Source: Sophora flavescens
Taxonomy: Eukaryota; Streptophyta; Magnoliopsida; Fabales; Fabaceae
NCBI GenBank assembly: GCA_030762895.1
Contig: CM061065.1
Coordinates: 70,478,200 to 70,542,199 of the forward strand
DNA length: 64,000 nt
Direction of reading: 5' to 3'
In this document: positions 57,217 to 64,000 of the stretch, in pieces
Numbering within the stretch: position 1 is the first letter of the stretch
How the letters are laid out: each line of letters opens with the position of its first letter
Made by a program: the position numbers and the translations under genes
The notes under the pieces: generated by a model
What the model was told of the DNA's origin: nothing
The model's input: the letters and a program-made list of their open reading frames with translations, nothing else
The model's database searches: none

Positions 57217-57565
57217 ACTATACAAAATGACCTTGAAAAGGCTGAATCTGTTACATGATTCATTCCCAAACCAGCAAAAAAAAATTCCCAAACACACCCA
57301 ATTTCGGGTCTTCCAATACGGTCCAGCATGGAGATTCTGACAGGCTTGTAGGGATCAGCGCATTTAACATAAAAATTCCATCATTCAATGGTATTAATGC
57401 ACCAATTGAATTGGAATCATTGGATGGAATATTTCCAAAATTGCACCAGCCGATCTGATGCTTTTCTTTCCCTGGCACAGTATCAGCCGTAAACAAAAAA
57501 ATGAGGACTATCGCAGTACATCAGTCCTTAGTAACCAGACTTTCGACACTTGACTTCATGCATTC
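57217..57565 (-). other. Spacer with an unassigned minus-strand ORF
   Basis: Minus-strand 57496-57260 is open for 78 codons (includes VPGKEKHQIGWCNFGNIPSN and LIPTSLSESPCWTVLEDPKL). Its composition is protein-like and not low complexity, so it could be an exon of a host gene interrupted by Gypsy-1. I do not recognise the family. No splice sites were confirmed. Confidence 0.3.
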
Positions 57566-57569
57566 TGTA

Positions 57570-57750
57570 ACACCCCGTGCTCATGTGTCAGCATGCCGTG
57601 ATTAAGGCTGCATGCTTCTCGTTGACGTTGATGTGAGAACGACCGTGCTTAATAGGGAGCACGACCGTGCTCAACAGTCAGACGTGCCTCGTGGACACTA
57701 AGTTGAGCATGCCCATGCACAACAGTAAGCACGACCGTGCTCGAGTCTCA
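57570..57750 (+). repeat. Palindrome cluster 1 in the Gypsy-1 LTR
   Basis: Variants of GAGCACGACCGTGCTC occur in pairs, for example ACGACCGTGCTTAATAGGGA followed by GCACGACCGTGCTC near 57650-57690, and GAGCATGCCCATGCACAACA then GCACGACCGTGCTC near 57705-57745. Confidence 0.85.
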
Positions 57751-58679
57751 ATGGCTATAAATAGGATCAGTGCGCGAAGGTTTTTGTGTGAAACCCTTGT
57801 TTTGGTTTCCCTGCCTCCAAAATAGCAGAAACCTCTCTTCCTCTTTCTCACCCTTGAACCCTTCTCAGTTCTAGGAATCCTTGCAGCGTTTGGGAGAGGA
57901 ACGCGCATGTTATTGTCTTATAAGGTAATGGTCTTCCCCTCTTCTGTTTCCTTTTGTTTCATGAATTGGAAACTAATGGGTTAACCATGTTTGTGTTGAC
58001 CAAGGCTTGGGATCGTTCTTCGAGCCGTTCAAGGGAACCGGTTTAGGAGCGTCGTCAGTTTAACGGGAATTCTTCATACCAGGTATAGGGAGAAGGAATA
58101 GTAGGGAGAAAGAATAGTATGAGTATGTAGGCTTGGGGGTAGCGTAAGACGAAGAGTTCCCATAACCTTTTATGTTTGATAACCTGTTGTATGACTATAT
58201 GCATGTTGCTATATGAATTTTATCTGTTTGCAATGTTAATGATTGGCATGAGTATTGTTATTGATTTATTGTTGTTATGAACATGTTTATGTGATGATGC
58301 ATGATTAAAGTGTTCTATCATAATTGTGACATGTGCTGTATTGGTTGTTGTTGGTATTATGAACGCGTGACGTAAATGTCATAGAACTGTTAAACAATAT
58401 TAAGGGAGGTTGGTCCCCTTTGTTCATAAGGCTGAATCGTAGTAATGAGAGGTGAGGTTATTGTTGATGGTTTTTGGCTAGACCTTAGGGATTGATCTTG
58501 AGTGATTAAGGACAATTAATGGAATGAGACTAAAGGACTAATTCCCCTTTAATTCATAAGATATGAACATTAATTTAATATTAACGAAACTGATGAGTTA
58601 TGGATTAGAAGGACCTTATGATTGAATATGAGAATGTCCCAAACAAGTGGCAATAGGGTTTGTGACCCTTCTGCCGAGA

Positions 58680-58860
58680 ACAGCAGGGCGTGCATTTGAG
58701 CACGCCCATGCTCAATAGGGAGCACGCCCGTGCTCCCATTCAAACCCAGAACTAGGCGCGCTGCTTGAGCACGCCCGTGCTCAACAGTGAGCACGACCGT
58801 GGTTGACTGTGAGCTCAGCACGACCGTCCTAAAGGGTGAGCATGCCCGTGCTGACCTGTG
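58680..58860 (+). repeat. Palindrome cluster 2 in the Gypsy-1 LTR
   Basis: Two clear pairs: GAGCACGCCCATGCTC with GAGCACGCCCGTGCTC, and GAGCACGCCCGTGCTC with GAGCACGACCGTGGTT. Each pair is spaced about 22 nt start to start. A third weaker group follows. Confidence 0.9.
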
Positions 58861-58971
58861 TAGAACAGAAGCCAGAATAGTGCAGAAGCAGGGGTTTCAC
58901 CCCAAATGCTCTAAAAGACTTGATAAAATACCAATGAAACATGAAGACCAAAGACAAGTGATAAGACTACT

Positions 58972-59155
58972 GTACCTTGGTAGCCTAGTGGCCAAGGGGG
59001 GCCTTGATGCATGATGGTCAAGGTGACAATCTCTAGTGCTTAATGGCTAGAGTGTTAATGATGATACGGTACCTTGGTAGCCTAGTGGCCAAGGGGGCCT
59101 TGATGCTTGATGGTCAAGGTGGTAATCTCTAGTACAGAACAACTAGAGTGTTTAA
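58972..59155 (+). repeat. Roughly 95-bp tandem duplication in the Gypsy-1 LTR
   Basis: Two copies beginning TACCTTGGTAGCCTAGTGGC, each including CTTGATGC(A/T)TGATGGTCAAG and a CTAGAGTGTT end. Confidence 0.85.
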
Positions 59156-60048
59156 TTAACAAATACGAAACAATAACCATAATCCTCGATAGCCGAGGTG
59201 TTGATGGTGTTGGAACTTGGGTAGCCTATGGGCCTAAGAAGAGGTGGTGATTGTGCTTGTGTGTTTTGTTGAGCATGCATTCATGCATCAGAGATGTTAG
59301 TGGAGGATGTTCAACATAGGGGACGTTGTCCGTGAGTAAGACGATCCGGCCGTCTGTGGGACCTGGTATACCTGCGGTGGCGCATCCGTGAGTGAGGTGC
59401 GTCGACTGTACTAGGGGTCCAACCAAGGTAAGTTGTATTGCCCCGGTGTTGGTTCTTATTGGCCAATGTGGAAATGTAACCCTGAAGTTGACTTCCTGAG
59501 ATAGATGGATCCAAGTGCACAACGAAGTAGTGGAGCAAAGTTGCATTGTATAGCATACATGTTTATATTATGATGTTTATGAGTTATACTGTTGTTTGCT
59601 ATAACATGATTGTTTGATGTATGCTCGTCTTGCTAATTGCTTCCTTGCCAATATATTCATATTCATGTTTCTTACTCCCTATCTCTATGTTTCTTGTTTT
59701 GGCATGTATCTTCTATGCAAAGGACGGCCAGCAATAGGCTGAGGAGTGACTCTGAGGAGCCGTGACTCTTTAGTTAGGATTTCTAGTTTTTCAGTAGTTA
59801 GTTAGTTGTTCAGTTGAATCCGAGGTTGTTTTCCGGATTGGTTATACCAGCTCTATAACATGACATCGGGATTGTGTTTTCTTTATGTTATGTTATGTTT
59901 TATTTTTCTGCGTTTGAGACTTGACACAATGTGGTGTTCTCTACCCGTTGTTTGGTTTTAATTTTTAATAAGTGATGCATGTTTATTTTATTTATGTTAT
60001 CTTTTAAATTCATTTAAATGTATGCGGGGTAGAAGGTGTCATATTTAG

Positions 60049-60060
60049 TGGTATCAGAGC
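60049..60060 (+). promoter_or_regulatory. Gypsy-1 primer binding site
   Basis: TGGTATCAGAGC lies six bases after the LTR end. Confidence 0.85.
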
Positions 60061-60219
60061 AGTTCGGCCCTGTCCGGACGTGGTATGAGTCTATTGTGTG
60101 CTCATGTTTAACTTGTCTATACTTGTTATAGACAATGATGCTATGTGTTAGAAGCGGTATCTTTTCCTGCTTTAAGTTCCCTGTGTTTAACAAGTTGTCT
60201 TGCACGTTTACAAGAACTT

Positions 60220-62336
60220 ATGGCAGGAAGAGGAGGCAGAAACAACCAGGCTATCACAGATGCTTTGGCACTCCTTGCCAACGCGATAGGCCAGAATCAG
60301 AATGCTAACAACAACGGGGGACCAGCTGAGTTCCAGGGTCTCGACAAGTTCCAGCGGAACAATCCACCGTCTTTCAAGGGAGCTTACGATCTTGAGGGTG
60401 CCCTGTTGCGGATGAGGGAGATCGAGAAGATCTTCCGAGCCATGGGATGCAACGATCAACAGAAGGTCATCTTTAGGACATTCATGCTGACTGAGGAGGC
60501 TTAGTACTGGTGGGAGAACTGTCGTCTGCACTTGTAGGAGGAGGGTACTATGATCACGTGGACTGTGTTCAAGGATAGATTTCTGGTGAAGTACTTTCCG
60601 GCGGACATCAAGGACAAGAAGGAGATGGAATTTCTGGCGCTGAAGCAAGGCAACATGTCGGTAGGAGAGTATGCCGCTAAGTTTGAGGAGCTCTCCCATT
60701 ACTATACACTGTATCAGTATGTGGAGGACGACCGTTCCAAATGCGTGAAGTTTGAGGATGGTCTGCGTCCAGAGATCAAGCAGGCTATCAGCTGCCAGGA
60801 GATCCGAGTCTTCCTAGTTCTAGTAAAAAAGTGAAGGATCTATGAAGATGCCTGCAAGTTTGGAGGGCCATCCTCCAAGGGATCAGACAACCAGAGCAAC
60901 AAGAGGAATGATCAGGGAAACAAGTGGAAGCCACGTCTCACTCCAGCTGGCAAGGACTTTAAGCGGGATGGCAAGAAGTCTCAGTTTTCTTTAGACAGGT
61001 CCAAGAGGTGGGATTCTTTCGATTCTAGACCTCTTCGGTACGGCAAGTGTGGACAGAACCACTTCACTACCTAATGCAAGGAGACATATATCATCTGCTT
61101 CAAGTGTGGAAAGCATGGTCACATTAGCCGGAACTGCGAGGGAGGAATGTCAGAACCACAGAGTGCGAGCAAAAGTCAGAAACCTCAGGCCAACCGATTG
61201 AAGACCACAGGGAGAGTCTTTAATCTCAGTGGAGCCGAGACCTTCGAATCTGAAGATTTGATCCAAGGTGTGTGCCTCATTTATAAAGTTCGTTTGACTG
61301 TATTGTTTGTTTCGGGTGCGACTCACTCGTTTGTATCATATGAATGTGCTAAGAGTCTCAAATTTCCTGTGACACTTCTTAAGTGTGATTTACTTGTCGC
61401 CACACCCACGAATAAACTTGTTCTCACTTCTTATGCATGCAAGAATATTCCTATTACCATAGATGGTAGAAACTTTATTGTTTATCTTGTATGTTTACAC
61501 CTAAAAGACCTTGATGTTATTCTTGGCATGGACTGGTTATCTTCCAACCACGTCCTTCTGAATTGCTTTGACAAAACCATAGTTTTTGGAACTCCAGTGG
61601 AGTCTAGGGATCCTAGCTTTCTCTCGGCCAACCAAGTTAAGGCTTCAAAGAATGAAGGAGCCCAAGTTTACAAGATGCTATCTTCCCTAAAAGTCAAGAG
61701 CCCTCCTGATGTCGACATCGTGCCTGTTGTGCGAGAATTTCCTAAAGTGTTCCCGGGGGATGTTTACGACCTACCCCCAGAGAGAGATGTGGAGTTTGCC
61801 ATAGACTTAGTGGCTGGCACTGGGCCTATATCCATAGAACCCTATAGAATGTCACCTCTAGAGCTAGCTAAGTTGAAAGAACAGTTAGAGGATCTGATGC
61901 AGAAGCAGTTCATCAGACCTAGCGTATCCCCGTGGGGAGCGTCGGTGTTGTTGGTGAAGAAGAAGGATGGCAGTATGAGGTTATGTGTCGACTATAGGTA
62001 ACTCAACAAAGTGACCATTAAGAATAGGTATCCCCTCCCTAGGATTGATGATCTTATGGATCAGATGATCGGGGCCTGTGTTTTCTCGAAAATAGATTTG
62101 AGGTCAGGATACTATCATATTCGGGTTAAGTCTGAGGACATCCCGAAGACAGTATTTAGAACGTGATATGGTCACTACGAGTATTTAGTTATGCCCTTTG
62201 GTGTGACTAATGCTCCTGCTGTGTTCATGGATTACATGAACAAGACCTTTCACCCTAACTTGGATAAGTTTGTGGTGGTTTTCATAGATGACATCTTAGT
62301 ATAATCCAAGACTAAGGAGGAACATGAGGAGCTAAA
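60220..62336 (+). pseudogene. Gypsy-1 gag-pol (stops but no frameshift)
   Basis: ATG 60220 starts MAGRGGRNNQAITDALALLA. The retrotransposon gag domain follows (FKGAYDLEGALLRMREIEKI, WTVFKDRFLVKYFP). CCHC knuckle CFKCGKHGHISRNC is at about 61099-61140. Protease has VSGATHSFVS, so the catalytic Asp of DSG is Val. RT has SPWGASVLLVKKKDGSMRLC and ends just after the catalytic FIDDIL at 62281-62298. One frame stays readable over about 705 codons, interrupted only by TAG 60502, TAG 60535, TGA 60832, TAA 61072, TAA 61999, TGA 62164 and TAA 62302. The element would encode the particle and replication enzymes of a Ty3/gypsy retrotransposon but is inactive. Confidence 0.85.
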
Positions 62337-64000
62337 TGTGACACCCTCTACCCCACATATGATATAAGGTATTAAATATATATAGAAAAATATATATCAT
62401 CATGCATATTCATTAAATTCAAACAAAAGGTTCATTGGTAGAAAGGTCTCACATGATTGTTAACAACAACGCGGAAATAAACCATGAGTTTTATGGAAAA
62501 TAAAAACATAAAAACTTAAAGAAATAACATATCACCCAACCCCGATGTCACATTCAGGGCTGGTATAAAAGGGTTCCAGAATAAATCCACGGAATACAAA
62601 ACCACTAAACTAAACAACTTAAACTAATAAAGCTAAACATCCGACTAAGTCGTGGCTCCTCGGAGTCACTTCTCAATAGGCTGCTCACCATCCTCTGCAA
62701 AATGCCAATCAAGCCAAACAAGACAAACATAAGAGTGGAGTAAGAAAACATATAATCACAACGACATGGGAATAAGAAGAAAGATGATCATACATAATGG
62801 CATAGCAATATAACAACATACAATATATACGTCATCATATAATATCATAATAGCATGTTAATCATCCAACATATTCTATGCGGTGCAATGCAACACTACT
62901 CCGCTACTCCAACAATGCATGTGGATCCAACTAACTCAGGAAGTCAACTTCGGAGTTACATATCCGTATTGGCCATAAAGCACCAACAACGACAGTTCCC
63001 CAAACCACGGAGGAACCCCTTGGATAGCCGGCATATCATAACTAGATATGCCACCTAGGGGGCGCACGGTTTACCAAACCATGGGTGAACCACCCGAGAC
63101 TTGGGCCAGATCATCTTAACTAGGACGACCTCCCCTATGTTGAACATCCCCCTCAACATCAACTCCAATGCTCTATGCAAATGACACAACACCACACAAG
63201 TTAATCACCTTCTTTGCTTGGGCCTAAAAGCATCCAAGACTTATCACCAACATAAACATCAACACCTTAGACCCAAACCGTGGGGTCAAGGCCCCCTTGA
63301 CCAAAAAGCACCAAGGTCCAACTTAACAACACCTCAACCATGAAGCATCGAGGCCACTTGGGCCAAAAAGCACTAAAGCCCAACAACATGCGGTAACCCA
63401 TTAGGTACCGACTTAACCAATTCATCTTTATAATCCTCTTAATTAATCTTTAACCAAGTTATCTAATTCCCATTATTCAGTTGGTATACTCTCATATCAT
63501 TATTGGGGATAATTGGGGTCAAAAACCCTTACATTCCTTTAAATCGGATTTTGTCCAAGAGAGGAAGCAAGGGTGTGCCTAATCCCCAGCACGGTCGTGC
63601 TGCCACTTTAGTGGAGCACGGGCGTGCTTCCTTTTAGGCACGACCATGCTCTGATGCACAGTCATGCTCCTACTCAGCACGACCGTGCTGAATGCATGAC
63701 CATCTTCCAGAATTCAAACTAGAGCACGGACGTGCTCCCTGTTCAGCACGGCCGTGCTCCTGGGATGGCCATACTATTCTGGGCAGATTCAAACTTGTTA
63801 TTTTTTATCCAAAACTCACTAAAAGCTCTGTCAATCCATTCCTAGTGTCATAAACTAAACCATTGGCATAAATCTCACCATTATTAACAGTCAATATTTT
63901 ATAACCAATTTTGGGGAATTAAATCATTTAATCTTTGTTGACTAAGAGTCATATTTTAACCAATTTTGGGTTCTTTAAACATATTGACTTTAAACCATAA
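62337..64000 (-). mobile_element. Gypsy-2: LTR of the same family, minus strand
   Basis: It starts TGTGACACCCTCTACCCC, the reverse complement of the Gypsy LTR end (GGGGTAGA(A/G)GGTGTCA), and runs through inverted versions of the Gypsy-1 LTR landmarks: the sequence about GGCTCCTCGGAGTCACTTCT (from 59735-59755), the GGAGTTACATATCCGTATTG block, and palindromes at 63590-63780. Only 1.66 kb of an expected 2.5-kb LTR is inside the window, so a solo LTR cannot be told from a full element. Confidence 0.85.
63590..63780 (-). repeat. Palindrome cluster in the Gypsy-2 LTR
   Basis: AGCACGGTCGTGCT then GAGCACGGGCGTGCTT, CAGCACGACCGTGCTG, and GAGCACGGACGTGCTC with CAGCACGGCCGTGCTC. Same palindrome class and pairing as in Gypsy-1, with different individual variants. 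Confidence 0.9.

Larger units (their letters stand above)
57566..60043 (+). repeat. Gypsy-1 5' LTR, 2.48 kb
   Basis: An unusually long LTR. It holds two clusters of GAGCACG(A/C)CCGTGCTC-type palindromes (57570-57750 and 58680-58860) and a roughly 95-bp tandem duplication (58972-59155). The 3' part (CCCGATGT, GGTGTCATA end) matches, inverted, the sequence at 62337 onward. Confidence 0.85.
57566..62336 (+). mobile_element. Gypsy-1: Ty3/gypsy element, interrupted
   Basis: The 5' LTR (57566-60043) starts TGTAACACC and ends GGTGTCATA. A tRNA-Met type PBS follows, then gag and pol in one frame (protease, RT). Pol is cut at 62336 inside RT by Gypsy-2, which lies in the opposite orientation. The rest of the element and its 3' LTR must be outside the window. 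Confidence 0.9.

Noticed and set aside
59226..59556. Two overlapping minus-strand ORFs in the Gypsy-1 LTR
   Set aside because: Antisense, in different frames over the same DNA, with no conserved counterpart in the Gypsy-2 LTR.

Overview
This window is plant nuclear heterochromatin-like DNA, almost certainly from a eudicot. It is built from Ty1/copia and Ty3-type LTR retrotransposons, an L1-type LINE, En/Spm-CACTA DNA transposons and small MITE-like elements, with one apparently intact host gene. The species cannot be fixed from the sequence. No tRNA, rRNA or CRISPR array was seen.

Region 1 (138-40870) is a single nested insertion complex that can be resolved from target-site duplications (TSDs). 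A 5'-truncated LINE on the minus strand (155-40853, about 2.65 kb without inserts) has a 17-bp TSD (138-154 and 40854-40870). It was hit twice. Copia-1 (1129-7648) has TSD TTTCA. Copia-2 (8250-39765) has TSD CTTAT/CTGAT. Copia-2 in turn carries Copia-3 (10120-27629) in gag and CACTA-B (35552-39633, TSD AGT) in its 3' LTR. Copia-3 carries CACTA-A (13628-22882, TSD GTA) in its reverse transcriptase remnant and a solo LTR (23414-24774, TSD CTAAT) downstream of RNase H. LTR divergence by eye (Copia-2 > Copia-3 > Copia-1) fits this order.

Region 2 (40871-47807) is the less repetitive part. It holds a mini-CACTA (41157-41698), a Copia-LTR-like relic, a 306-bp MITE (42600-42905), a strong inverted repeat with CACGTG boxes (43599-43693), and a two-exon gene for a secreted glycine-rich protein (44653-45333) with TATA box and poly(A) signals. 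After it come CACTA-D (45465-47262, containing a LINE 3' fragment) and a 97-bp TA microsatellite.

Region 3 (47808-57213) is CACTA-E, a 9.4-kb element with TSD AAT. It encodes a five-domain-block TNP2-type transposase gene and a second TNPA/Transposase_24-like gene. Both are readable over almost their whole length but carry nonsense codons.

Region 4 (57566-64000) is a long-LTR Ty3/gypsy element whose gag-pol is open in one frame except for seven stop codons. A second member of the same family is inserted into its RT in the opposite orientation and runs off the window.

The most notable signals are these. (i) Copia-1 gag appears to start in the 5' LTR and to be completed by splicing out an intron that contains the primer binding site. 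(ii) Paired GC-rich dyads with about 20-nt spacing recur in the untranslated parts of three unrelated LTR families. (iii) Copia-2 carries a roughly 940-codon extra ORF between RNase H and the 3' LTR. (iv) A short motif is conserved upstream of TNP2 in two different CACTA families.
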